Assembly (NCBI GenBank): GCA_004144935.1
Contig: SDZP01000001.1
Coordinates: 1-37,522 of the forward strand
Reading direction: 5' to 3'
DNA from: Caulobacteraceae bacterium
Lineage (GTDB): Bacteria > Pseudomonadota > Alphaproteobacteria > Caulobacterales > Caulobacteraceae
DNA: 37,522 nt
In this document: piece by piece, positions 27,746 to 35,269 of the stretch
How the letters are laid out: every line of letters starts with the position of its first letter
Numbering within the stretch: the first letter of the stretch is position 1
Position numbers and translations under genes: made by a program
Notes under the pieces: model-generated
What the model saw: only the letters and a program-made list of their open reading frames with translations
What the model was told of the DNA's origin: nothing
The model's database searches: none

Positions 27746-28223
27746 CACCGTCCCACCCGCGGGATTCCGGATCACCGGCTGGCACGTCCTTATCGGCGTG
27801 ACGCTGTTCTTCGCCATCGTCATCGCCGTCGACGTGCTGTTCATGGTCAAGGCCTACCAGACCTTCTCCGGCCAGATCGTCAAGAATCCCTACGAGGCGG
27901 GCCTGGCCTGGAACCAGCACCTGCTGGACGAAAAGCATCAGGTCGCGCTCGGCTGGAGCGTCGATGCCGGCCTTCAGGGCGATGGCGGGCTGGTCGTCAC
28001 CGTTAACGACCGGACCGGCGCGCCCGTCGAGGGGCTGAAGGCCAACGCCACGCTGGAGCGTCCGGCCACCGAACAGGGCCGGGTGATGGTCCGGCTCGAT
28101 GAACGCGCGCCGGGTGTCTATGAGGGCCGCCCGGTGCTGGCGCCGGGAGCCTGGGACCTCAGCGCGGTGCTCGAGGGGCCGGCCGGGCCGTTCCAGGCCG
28201 AACGCCGCATCATCGCGCCATGA
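27732..28223 (+). CDS. ccoH: FixH/CcoH family cbb3 assembly protein
   Basis: Predicted 163 residues with AGGAG six bases before the ATG, inside the 3' end of ccoG. One membrane helix (about 18-42, WHVLIGVTLFFAIVIAVDVLF) is followed by the family landmark NPYEAGLAWNQ and a periplasmic beta-rich domain. CcoH supports cbb3 assembly and stability. Its stop overlaps the ccoI start (ATGA). Confidence 0.93.
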   Translation: MSPTDTVPPAGFRITGWHVLIGVTLFFAIVIAVDVLFMVKAYQTFSGQIVKNPYEAGLAWNQHLLDEKHQVALGWSVDAGLQGDGGLVVTVNDRTGAPVEGLKANATLERPATEQGRVMVRLDERAPGVYEGRPVLAPGAWDLSAVLEGPAGPFQAERRIIAP

Positions 28224-30397
28224 CCGAGGTTTCCGCAGGCGACCTGACCGCCTTCATCGCCCGCGACGCCAAGGGCGCGGGCCGGCTGGAGCTGCTGGTT
28301 CGCGGCGCCAGCTGCGCCGGCTGCATGGGCAAGATCGAGCGCGGCGTCGCCGCCCTGCCGGGGGTCGCGGCCAGCCGCTTCAACCTGACCACCGGCAAGC
28401 TGAGCGTCACCCTGGCGCCGGGGAGGGGCGATCCCGCCGCCATCCAGCGCGCGGTCGAGGCCATGGGCTATGGCGCCAGCCTGTTCGATCCGGCCCGGGC
28501 CCTGGACGCCGAGGACAGGACCGGCCGCGAGCTGGCCCTCGCGCTGGGCGTCTCCGCCTTCGGGGCCGGCAATGTGATGATGTTCACCGTGCCTGTCTGG
28601 GCGGGGCTGTTCGGCCAGGAGCTGTCGCCGGCCACCCGTCAGGTCATGTACTGGCTGGCCGCCATCATCGCCACGCCCTGCGCCCTGTTCGCCGGCCTGA
28701 CCTTCTTTCGCTCGGCCTGGGCCTCCCTGCGGCGAGGGAAGGCCAACATGGATGTGCCGATCTCGATCGGCGTGCTGCTGACCCTAGCGGTCAGCTTTTC
28801 CGAGACCCTGCAGCACGGCGCCCACGCCTACTTCGACGCCGCCGTCACCCTGCTCTTCCTGCTGCTTATCGGCCGCTACCTCGACCATCGGCTCAAGGCC
28901 GCCGCCCGTGGCGCGGCCCGCGACCTGCTGGCCCTGCAGGCGCCGGTCGCCGTCCGCATCGACGCCCGGGGGCACGAGCAGGGGGTGCCGGTCGGCGAGG
29001 TCGAGGTCGGCGACCGCCTGGCCGTCGCCCCCGGCCAGCGCATCCCCGTCGACGCCGTGATCGAGAGCGGTGTCTCCGACCTCGACAATGCCCTGATCTC
29101 CGGCGAGACCTTGCCGCTCGAGGCCCGTCCCGGCCTTGCCGTCCAGGCCGGCGCGCTGAACCTCTCCGGCCGCCTGGTCCTGCGGGCCGTCGCCCGCAGC
29201 GAGGACTCCGCCGTCGCCGCCATCGCCCGGTTGATGGAGGCTGGGGCCCAGGCGCGGGGGGCCTATGTCCGGCTGGCCGACAAGGCGGCCGAAATCTATG
29301 TGCCGGTCGTCCACACCCTGGCGGCCGCCACCTTCCTGGGCGGCTGGGCGCTGGGCCTGGGCCCGCGCGAGGCCCTGCTGCGCGCCGCCGCCGTGCTGAT
29401 CGTCACCTGCCCCTGTGCGCTGGGGCTGGCCGTGCCCGCCGTCCAGGTGGCGGCCAGCGGCCGGCTGTTCCGCCGCGGCGTGCTGGTCAAGTCCGGGGCC
29501 GCGCTCGAACGCCTGGCCGAGCTCGATCATGTGGTCCTCGACAAGACCGGGGTGCTGACGGAGGGCCGGCCCCGCCTGCTCAGCGAGGCCCCTGCCGTCA
29601 TCTCCGCCGCCGCGCCGCTGGCCCGTGCGTCACGCCACCCCTTCGCCCGCGCCGTCGCCGACCGGGCGGGGCCAGGGCCCGTCGCGGAAGACGTCATCGA
29701 GTTCGCCGGCCAGGGCGTCGAGGGCCTGATCGACGGCCGCCGGGCCCGGCTGGGTCGGGCCGCCTTTCTCGGTATCCAGCCGGGACAGGGCGGTGAGAGC
29801 GAACTCTGGTTCGGCTTCGACGGCGATACCCGGTTTCGTCTGACCTTCCTCGACCCCATCCGCGCCGAGGCCGCCCGGGCGATCAGCGAGCTGCGCGCCC
29901 TCGGCCTGACCGTCGAGATCCTGTCCGGCGATCTAGCTGGACCGGTCGGCCGGGTCGCCAGGGCCGTCGGCGTCACCCAGTGGCGGGCGGGGCTGACCCC
30001 GTTCGACAAGTCCTCGGCCGTCAGCCTGCTGCAGGCCACCGGCCGCAAGGTGCTGATGGTTGGCGACGGGCTCAACGACGCCGCCGCCCTGGCCCTGGCC
30101 CATGCCTCCATGGCCCCCGGCAGCGCCCTCGACGCCAGCCAGAACGCCGCCGACCTGATCGTCCTCGACGGCGGCCTGACCGCCGCCCCGCTGGCCATCC
30201 GTATCGCCCGCTCCGCTCGCCGGCGGGCGCTGGAGAACTTCACCTTCTCGGCGCTGTACAACGCCGTGGCCGCGCCGGCCGCCGTGCTTGGCTTGATCAA
30301 TCCCTTCATCGCCGCCATCGCCATGTCGGGCTCCTCGCTGGTGGTCATGCTGAACGCCCTGCGGATGACCTGGGTCGGCGCGGGGGACCGGCGATGA
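28220..30397 (+). CDS. ccoI: Copper-exporting P1B-type ATPase for cbb3 assembly
   Basis: Predicted 725 residues. The N-terminal metal-binding domain has ASCAGCMGK (Cys32, Cys35). The membrane Cys-Pro-Cys site is at 397-399 (TCPCALGLAVP). The phosphorylated Asp441 lies in DKTGVLTEG, the SRHPFARAV motif gives the HP site, and GDGLND (about 615-620) forms the hinge. FixI/CcoI-type pumps move Cu(I) to the periplasm for insertion into CuB of CcoN; they differ in role from CopA detoxification pumps. The position between ccoH and ccoS supports the cbb3 assignment. Confidence 0.95.
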   Translation: MTEVSAGDLTAFIARDAKGAGRLELLVRGASCAGCMGKIERGVAALPGVAASRFNLTTGKLSVTLAPGRGDPAAIQRAVEAMGYGASLFDPARALDAEDRTGRELALALGVSAFGAGNVMMFTVPVWAGLFGQELSPATRQVMYWLAAIIATPCALFAGLTFFRSAWASLRRGKANMDVPISIGVLLTLAVSFSETLQHGAHAYFDAAVTLLFLLLIGRYLDHRLKAAARGAARDLLALQAPVAVRIDARGHEQGVPVGEVEVGDRLAVAPGQRIPVDAVIESGVSDLDNALISGETLPLEARPGLAVQAGALNLSGRLVLRAVARSEDSAVAAIARLMEAGAQARGAYVRLADKAAEIYVPVVHTLAAATFLGGWALGLGPREALLRAAAVLIVTCPCALGLAVPAVQVAASGRLFRRGVLVKSGAALERLAELDHVVLDKTGVLTEGRPRLLSEAPAVISAAAPLARASRHPFARAVADRAGPGPVAEDVIEFAGQGVEGLIDGRRARLGRAAFLGIQPGQGGESELWFGFDGDTRFRLTFLDPIRAEAARAISELRALGLTVEILSGDLAGPVGRVARAVGVTQWRAGLTPFDKSSAVSLLQATGRKVLMVGDGLNDAAALALAHASMAPGSALDASQNAADLIVLDGGLTAAPLAIRIARSARRRALENFTFSALYNAVAAPAAVLGLINPFIAAIAMSGSSLVVMLNALRMTWVGAGDRR

Positions 30398-30546
30398 CCA
30401 TCCTGCTGCTGCTGGCGCCGATCTCGGTGGGCCTCGCCGCCCTGGGCCTGGGGGCCTTCTGGTGGACCCTGCGGGCCGGCCAGTACGAAGACCCCAAGGG
30501 CGACGCCGCCCGCATCCTCGACGATCGCTTCGATGCGGCCCCCTGA
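30394..30546 (+). CDS. ccoS: cbb3 oxidase maturation protein CcoS
   Basis: A 50-residue frame overlapping the ccoI stop by four bases (ATGA). It has a single helix (about 3-25, ILLLLAPISVGLAALGLGAFWW) followed by the family signature GQYEDPKGDAARIL. CcoS is needed for cofactor insertion into CcoN. It is the last gene of the oxidase operon. Confidence 0.92.
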   Translation: MTILLLLAPISVGLAALGLGAFWWTLRAGQYEDPKGDAARILDDRFDAAP

Positions 30547-30552
30547 CGTCGC

Positions 30553-30566
30553 TTGACCTGGATCAA
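30553..30566. promoter_or_regulatory. FixK/FNR box upstream of hemN
   Basis: TTGAC-CTGG-ATCAA begins seven bases after the ccoS stop. A -41.5 placement gives a transcription start near 30601, 25 bases before the hemN ATG, so hemN can be expressed separately from the oxidase operon. Confidence 0.8.
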
Positions 30567-30625
30567 GGGGACCTCCGCCCTCGCATGCGATCCCTGACGG
30601 CATCGTCAGTGCTGCTGGAGCCCCC

Positions 30626-32008
30626 ATGGCCGTCCCCGTCCTTCGCCCCGTCGCCTCCGACCGCCAGCGCCTGGCCGAGCAGTTCGAAGGCCGGGTCCCG
30701 CGCTACACCAGCTATCCGACGGCGGTGCAGTTCTCCCCGGCGGTCGATGCCGGCGTCTATCGCGGCTGGCTGGCCCAACTGCCCGCTTCCGAAGCGGTTT
30801 CCCTCTATGTGCATCTGCCGTTCTGCGCCCGGCTGTGCTGGTACTGCGGCTGCAACACCCGGGCGGTGAACCGGCAGGAGCCGGTCAGCCGCTACGTCGA
30901 CGACCTGAACACCGAGCTGGGCCTGCTCGAGGCGGCCCTGCCCGGGAAACTGCGGGCCCGCGCCCTGCACCTGGGCGGGGGCACGCCCAACATGCTGTCG
31001 ACTGACGACCTTGGCCGCCTGTTCGGCGGCCTGCGGCAGGTCTTCCAGCTGTCGCCCGGCCTGGAGGTGGCGGCCGAGCTGGACCCGGCGGTTCTGACCC
31101 GCGAATGGGTCATGGCCGCCGCCCGGCATGGGCTCAGCCGCGCCAGCCTGGGGGTGCAGGACCTGTCCCCGACCGTGCAGGCGGCGGTCAACCGCATCGA
31201 GCCGTTCGAGGTTGTGCAGAGGGCTGTCGGCTGGCTGCGCGAGGCGGGCGTCCTGTCGGTCAATCTCGACCTGATGTACGGCCTGCCGCGGCAGACCCGG
31301 GCCGATGTGCTGGAAACGTTGCGCCAGGTCCTGACCCTGCGACCCGAGCGCCTGGCCTTGTTTGGCTACGCCCACGTCCCCTGGATGAAGTCCCACCAAC
31401 AGCTGATCCGGGAGGTCGATCTGCCGGGGCCGGCCGAGCGGCTCGACCAGAGCGAAGCCGCCGCCGAGTATCTGATCGCCCAGGGCTACGTCCGCATCGG
31501 CCTGGACCATTACGCCCTGCCCGGCGACGAGATGGCCATCGCCCTCGCCGCCGGCCGGCTGCATCGCAATTTCCAGGGCTACACCACCGACGCCGCCGGG
31601 ACCCTGATCGGCATGGGCGCCTCGGCCATCGGCCGGACGCCTCAGGGCTTCGTCCAGAACGAGACCGCCGAACTGACCTGGCGCAAGGCGCTGGAGGCGG
31701 GCGACCTGCCGATCGCCAGGGGCGTCGCCCTGACCGACGAGGACCGCTTCCGCGGCGAGATCATCGAACGGCTGATGTGCGATCTGACCGTCGACCTGGC
31801 TGCCCTCTGCGCTGGACACGGACGCGAGCGCCGGGATATCGCCGACAGCCTGGCGAGCCTGGCGCCGTTTGAGGCCCAGGGCCTGGTCGGTCTCGACGGT
31901 GATCGGCTGACCGTGACACCGGCAGGCCGACCCGTGCTGCGGTCGGTGTGCGCCGCCTTCGACCAGTACCTTGACCAGACCGCCATCCGGCATGCGCGGG
32001 CGATCTGA
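30626..32008 (+). CDS. hemN: Oxygen-independent coproporphyrinogen III oxidase
   Basis: Predicted 460-residue radical SAM enzyme converting coproporphyrinogen III to protoporphyrinogen IX without oxygen, in the cytoplasm. ATG 30626 has GGAG five bases upstream. The 4Fe-4S motif is CARLCWYC (Cys67, Cys71, Cys74) followed by Gly-Cys76. PRYTSYPTAVQF, HLGGGTPNML and MYGLPRQT are HemN landmarks that separate it from HemW-like homologues. It supplies haem for the neighbouring cbb3 oxidase when oxygen is scarce. Confidence 0.95.
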   Translation: MAVPVLRPVASDRQRLAEQFEGRVPRYTSYPTAVQFSPAVDAGVYRGWLAQLPASEAVSLYVHLPFCARLCWYCGCNTRAVNRQEPVSRYVDDLNTELGLLEAALPGKLRARALHLGGGTPNMLSTDDLGRLFGGLRQVFQLSPGLEVAAELDPAVLTREWVMAAARHGLSRASLGVQDLSPTVQAAVNRIEPFEVVQRAVGWLREAGVLSVNLDLMYGLPRQTRADVLETLRQVLTLRPERLALFGYAHVPWMKSHQQLIREVDLPGPAERLDQSEAAAEYLIAQGYVRIGLDHYALPGDEMAIALAAGRLHRNFQGYTTDAAGTLIGMGASAIGRTPQGFVQNETAELTWRKALEAGDLPIARGVALTDEDRFRGEIIERLMCDLTVDLAALCAGHGRERRDIADSLASLAPFEAQGLVGLDGDRLTVTPAGRPVLRSVCAAFDQYLDQTAIRHARAI

Positions 32009-32018
32009 TCGACGCGAA

Positions 32019-32032
32019 TTGACCCGGATCAA
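32019..32032. promoter_or_regulatory. FixK/FNR box upstream of ompW
   Basis: TTGAC-CCGG-ATCAA begins eleven bases after the hemN stop. The expected transcription start is near 32067, 36 bases before the ompW ATG. This implies that ompW is a separate FixK target. Confidence 0.78.
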
Positions 32033-32102
32033 ACACCCGTTTGAATGCCTGTGCGATCCTCCTGGCGACCTCAACGAAGGTCGTTGCAAGGGGATAACCG
32101 AG

Positions 32103-32750
32103 ATGAAAACCGCCACCCTGATCGCGGCCGGACTGCTGGCCGCCACTGTCGCCGGACCGGCGCTGGCGCAGGATTACACGCCCAAGGCCAAGGGGACCTG
32201 GCTGGTCACCGCGCGGGTGAGCGATGTCGCGCCGTCGGAGTCCGGCTCGATCCGCACTTCTGCCGGCGTCGACACCGGCCTGGACGTCGAGGTCAGCGAC
32301 TACGTCGTCCCGACCCTGGGCTTCACCTATTTCTTCACCGACAACATCGCCGTCGAGGGCATCCTCGGGACCAGCAAGCATGAAGTCAGCGCCAAAGGGG
32401 CCGGCGGTACGATCCGCGTGCTCGACACCTGGGTGGTGCCGCCGGTCGTCACCGTGCAGTACCACTTCAACCCCAAGGGCCGCATCAGCCCCTACGTCGG
32501 CGCCGGGGTCAACGCCATGATCTTCTACGGCGGCAAGGACCGGAACGGCTTCGACGTCGATCTCGACAACGGCTTCGGCTACGCGCTGCAGGCCGGAGTG
32601 GACATCGCGGTCAAAGGCGACTGGTCGGTCAACCTGGACGCCAAGAAGGTGTTCTTCGAGACCGACGCCGACATCAACAACGGGGCGCTGAAATCAAGCG
32701 TCGCCCTGGACCCCTGGGTGATCTCCGCGGGCGTGACCCGGCGCTTCTAA
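32103..32750 (+). CDS. ompW: OmpW-family outer-membrane protein
   Basis: Predicted 215 residues. ATG 32103 follows AAGGGGATAACCGAG; the open frame to 31971 overlaps hemN and the FixK box and is rejected. The signal peptide is MKTATLIAAGLLAATVAG, ending at ALAQ. An eight-stranded barrel of OmpW type is suggested by TLGFTYFFTDNIAVEG, VVPPVVTVQYHF, ISPYVGAGVN and the C-terminal Phe in TRRF. OmpW proteins are linked to passage of small hydrophobic compounds and to FNR-dependent expression in other bacteria. That fits the box upstream. Confidence 0.9.
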   Translation: MKTATLIAAGLLAATVAGPALAQDYTPKAKGTWLVTARVSDVAPSESGSIRTSAGVDTGLDVEVSDYVVPTLGFTYFFTDNIAVEGILGTSKHEVSAKGAGGTIRVLDTWVVPPVVTVQYHFNPKGRISPYVGAGVNAMIFYGGKDRNGFDVDLDNGFGYALQAGVDIAVKGDWSVNLDAKKVFFETDADINNGALKSSVALDPWVISAGVTRRF

Positions 32751-32779
32751 CGCCGAATGATTGTCGTCCAGCCGGCGCC

Positions 32780-32808
32780 GGCGGGCCAGGCTCGATCGTG
32801 GGCCCGCC
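32780..32808. terminator. Inverted repeat between ompW and cheE
   Basis: GGCGGGCC (32780-32787) and GGCCCGCC (32801-32808) can form an 8-bp stem with a 13-base loop. It lies between the convergent ompW and che genes. No T-tract follows on either strand, so the terminator role rests on position. Confidence 0.35.
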
Positions 32809-32877
32809 TGGCGCGGTCGGTTTCTGCAGGTCGTCGCGTTCGTTGACCGGGGCGGATCGAAACAGGACCGCATCCGG

Positions 32878-33348
32878 TCAGCGATCGCCCAAGCGGCGGG
32901 ACGTCGCCTGCTTCAGGCCGGCCACCATTCGCTGCCGCTGGACGTTCGTCAGCGTGTCGCCGCCGGTGCGCAGCAACTTGAGGACCTGGATGTGGACATC
33001 CACGCACTCCTGGTCCCAGACGCCGGACTCCTCGCTCCGATCGGCCAGATCGCAGAGGGCATTGGCGGCCTTGTCGATTTCGCTGCCGGGCATGCAGATG
33101 GCGGCGTCGATGATGCGCGAAGCGACCCTGTAGAGATTGCCAAAATCTCTGGCCGCCGGCGCCGACGACCCGACGCAATAGGTGGCCTCCAGTTCGGCCA
33201 GGGTGGCGTCGATCACCTCCTGACAGCGGTCGTGAAGGGATTCTAGCGAGGCCTCTGCCCTGGCGATGGCGACGCGGACCGCCATGCCGCCCGGCTGGAA
33301 GATTTCCTTGGCAAGCCGGCTCTTCTTCCAGGTTTTAACGACGGTCAT
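32878..33348 (-). CDS. cheE: CheE, chemotaxis operon protein
   Basis: Predicted 156 residues, mostly helical, with no membrane segment or signal peptide. ATG 33348 overlaps the cheYIII stop by four bases. Recognisable segments are FQPGGMAVRVAIARAEASLE at the N-terminus and SEIDKAANALCDLADRS in the middle. Identity rests on position as the last gene after cheU and cheYIII, as in Caulobacter crescentus, and on overall resemblance. Its biochemical function is not established to my knowledge. A helical adaptor or phosphatase-like role would be conceivable, but no catalytic motif is seen. Confidence 0.75.
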   Translation of the reverse strand: MTVVKTWKKSRLAKEIFQPGGMAVRVAIARAEASLESLHDRCQEVIDATLAELEATYCVGSSAPAARDFGNLYRVASRIIDAAICMPGSEIDKAANALCDLADRSEESGVWDQECVDVHIQVLKLLRTGGDTLTNVQRQRMVAGLKQATSRRLGDR

Positions 33349-33959
33349 AGCGCCACCTTGGCGGGCTTCATGAAGCTGTCAATCTCGTCCTGGCTGAGGT
33401 TTGCTTCCACCGGCCCGCCCAGGGCGCCGTTGGCATCCTCCGCGCGGCGGCCGTCGGTACCGAAGGGCGGCCCAAGCCGTTTGAACCGCCGGTCGGGGCC
33501 GCAGTAGGCCTCGCAATCGACGAAGCCACGCGAACTGCGCGCCACCCAGAAGATGCGTTCCAGCAGCACCTTCGGGGTCAGGGGCTTGGCGACCGTGAAA
33601 TGGGCCCCGCAATCGCGGCCGAGCAGCACTTTCGACTGGCGGGTATGGCCGGTCACCAGCACGATCGGCACCTGTCGATTGGCTTCGGAGCCCTCACGCC
33701 TGATCCAGCGGATCAGGGAATAGCCGTCTTCCTCCGGCATCTCCGCATCGGTGATCAGATAGTCGATGGTCGTCTTCTGCAGGACCGTTCGAGCCTCGCG
33801 GGCGGAGCCGCATTTGATGATGTTGCGCACCCCGAAGCTGGAGATGGACGAGGCGATGATGTCCAGGGACATGAGGTTGTCGTCGACGATCATGAAGTTG
33901 ACGCGCTCGAGATTGGCCTTGTCGCTGTCGAGAAGTGACCTGTGCCCCTGCATCGCCAC
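33345..33959 (-). CDS. cheY: CheYIII, receiver protein with FliM-N-like C-terminal tail
   Basis: Predicted 204 residues from GTG 33959, which shares a base with the cheU stop (TAGTG); ATG 33953 is an alternative. The receiver domain spans about 20-140 with MIVDDN, phosphoacceptor Asp71 in LITDAEMP, VTGHT and VAKPLTP. A C-terminal extension of about 60 residues contains CGPDRRFKRLGPP and ends in NLSQDEIDSFMKPAKVAL. The stretch LSQDEID (188-194) matches the N-terminal CheY-binding peptide of FliM. This suggests the tail docks a phosphorylated CheY, or its own receiver; that is inference. Confidence 0.85.
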   Translation of the reverse strand: MAMQGHRSLLDSDKANLERVNFMIVDDNLMSLDIIASSISSFGVRNIIKCGSAREARTVLQKTTIDYLITDAEMPEEDGYSLIRWIRREGSEANRQVPIVLVTGHTRQSKVLLGRDCGAHFTVAKPLTPKVLLERIFWVARSSRGFVDCEAYCGPDRRFKRLGPPFGTDGRRAEDANGALGGPVEANLSQDEIDSFMKPAKVAL

Positions 33960-34324
33960 TACCAGAAGTCCGTCGTTGGGGCGATGTCATCCGGCGTCGT
34001 CCCGGACAGGCGATGCTTGAGGTCTGACAGCCGGATATCGTCGAGCAGGGCCGGAGATATTCCGCCGCCGATTTCAAGGGCAGCGAAGCCGTCCAGCACC
34101 CGTCCGATCTCGATCAGCTGCTGGCTGAGAAGGTCCAGTCCCTGCAGCCGCATCGAGGTCTCGTGGTCGAGCACCAGACGCGCATCCTCGCCCAGGGCAT
34201 CCTGGCAGTCGTCCGCGATCGAGGCGGCGATGCGCATTTCCCGCGCAATGCGGTGCGCCAGGTCCTGGACCGACAGGAGGCCTTCAACGGGGCCGGTATC
34301 GAGGGCTTGCGCGACCATGCTCAC
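33959..34324 (-). CDS. cheU: CheU-like chemotaxis operon protein
   Basis: Predicted 121 residues from GTG 34324, which has AGGAAA eight bases upstream, overlapping the cheD stop. ATG 34351 is also in frame (130 residues) but is preceded by pyrimidine-rich sequence. The protein is helical and acidic, with VQDLAHRIAREMRIAASIADDC and LLSQQLIEIGRVLDGFAALE-like amphipathic stretches, and ends TTDFW. I assign CheU from gene order (cheD-cheU-cheYIII-cheE in Caulobacter). No function is known to me. The general look, helical bundle plus receiver neighbour, would allow an HPt- or CheZ-like role, but no diagnostic motif is seen. Confidence 0.7.
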   Translation of the reverse strand: MSMVAQALDTGPVEGLLSVQDLAHRIAREMRIAASIADDCQDALGEDARLVLDHETSMRLQGLDLLSQQLIEIGRVLDGFAALEIGGGISPALLDDIRLSDLKHRLSGTTPDDIAPTTDFW

Positions 34325-34334
34325 GGACAATTTC

Positions 34335-34883
34335 CTAGAAGAACTCGACATCGTTGCCGGTGACGGGGGGCGGGGGACGAACCATGCGCGGACCGGGCGC
34401 CTCCTCGACTTCCCGCTGGCGGGCGCGGCCGCTCGCGGGCCAGAATTCGACGCGCCGGGCGCGGCGCCCGCCCAGGCTTTCGGCGATGGTGGGAATGCCC
34501 TCGTCCTTGAGGAAGCGCCGGGCGAAGGCGGCGTTGGCGGCCCCCACGTCCTGCAGGGACTCGATCATCTTGGCCCCGCCAAACAGCTTGGCCTCCAGCC
34601 GTTCGCGCCGGGCCCCCTGCTTCATCAGGTCGTTGATCAGAATTTCCATGGCGTAGGCGCCGTACCGCATGGCCTCCTCGTTCATCCGGACGCCGTCGGC
34701 GGTCTCGGCGAGCAGGAAGTGGTTCATGCCGCCGACGCCCCGCTCGGGATCGTGCAGGCAGGCGGCGACACAGGACCCCAGGACCGTTGTCATCAGCAAC
34801 GAGGCGTCGCTCGACACCGCATGCTCGCCCTGGATGACGTGGCGCTTGCGTTCGAGCGGGGGAGAGGTCGCGAAAGCCGTCAC
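34335..34883 (-). CDS. cheD: Chemoreceptor glutamine deamidase CheD
   Basis: Predicted 182 residues, starting at GTG 34883 and overlapping the cheY stop (GTGA). The catalytic region TTVLGSCVAACLHD gives Cys38 and Thr32, and GGMNHFLL gives His55, matching the Cys/His/Thr triad of Thermotoga CheD. CheD deamidates receptor glutamines so that CheR and CheB can act on them. The C-terminus has a proline-rich stretch (RPPPPVTG) and ends NDVEFF, an acidic-aromatic tail of unknown use. Confidence 0.92.
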   Translation of the reverse strand: MTAFATSPPLERKRHVIQGEHAVSSDASLLMTTVLGSCVAACLHDPERGVGGMNHFLLAETADGVRMNEEAMRYGAYAMEILINDLMKQGARRERLEAKLFGGAKMIESLQDVGAANAAFARRFLKDEGIPTIAESLGGRRARRVEFWPASGRARQREVEEAPGPRMVRPPPPVTGNDVEFF

Positions 34884-35269
34884 GTGAGCGCCCCGAACAC
34901 TTCCTCGATCTTTTCCCGCAGCAGGGCCACGGTGAAGGGCTTCACGAGGTAGTTGTTGACCCCGTACTGCGACGCCCGCTGAACCAGTTCGCGGTCGGCG
35001 CGGCCGGTCAGCATGATGAAGGCGGCGCCGCGGGTCGGCTCGTGCGCCCGGACGGCGCGCAGCAGCCCCAGTCCGTCCAGCTTGGGCATGTTGTAGTCGG
35101 AGATGATCAGGTTGGCCGTCTTGCCGATCAGCTCACGAAGCGCCGCCTCGCCGTCCGGCGCCTCGCGGGTGTTCGTGATGCCGAGCTGTTGCAGGCCGTT
35201 GCGCACGAGAGAGCGAATGGTCGCTTGGTCGTCGACGATCAGGACCGAGAGGGCGGCGGCGGCGGGCAT
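34880..35269 (-). CDS. cheY: Chemotaxis response regulator CheY (second in operon)
   Basis: Predicted 129-residue stand-alone receiver. VLIVDDQATIR, phosphoacceptor Asp58 in LIISDYNMPKLDG, IMLTGRA and YLVKPFT are intact, with the short length of a diffusible CheY. It follows cheB by a TGATG one-base overlap. In Caulobacter the CheY at this position (CheYII) is the main flagellar motor regulator. CheA, not in the window, would phosphorylate it. Confidence 0.94.
   Translation of the reverse strand: MPAAAALSVLIVDDQATIRSLVRNGLQQLGITNTREAPDGEAALRELIGKTANLIISDYNMPKLDGLGLLRAVRAHEPTRGAAFIMLTGRADRELVQRASQYGVNNYLVKPFTVALLREKIEEVFGALT

Noticed and set aside
31971..32102. Upstream extension of ompW
   Set aside because: It overlaps the end of hemN and the FixK box; the signal peptide starts at ATG 32103.
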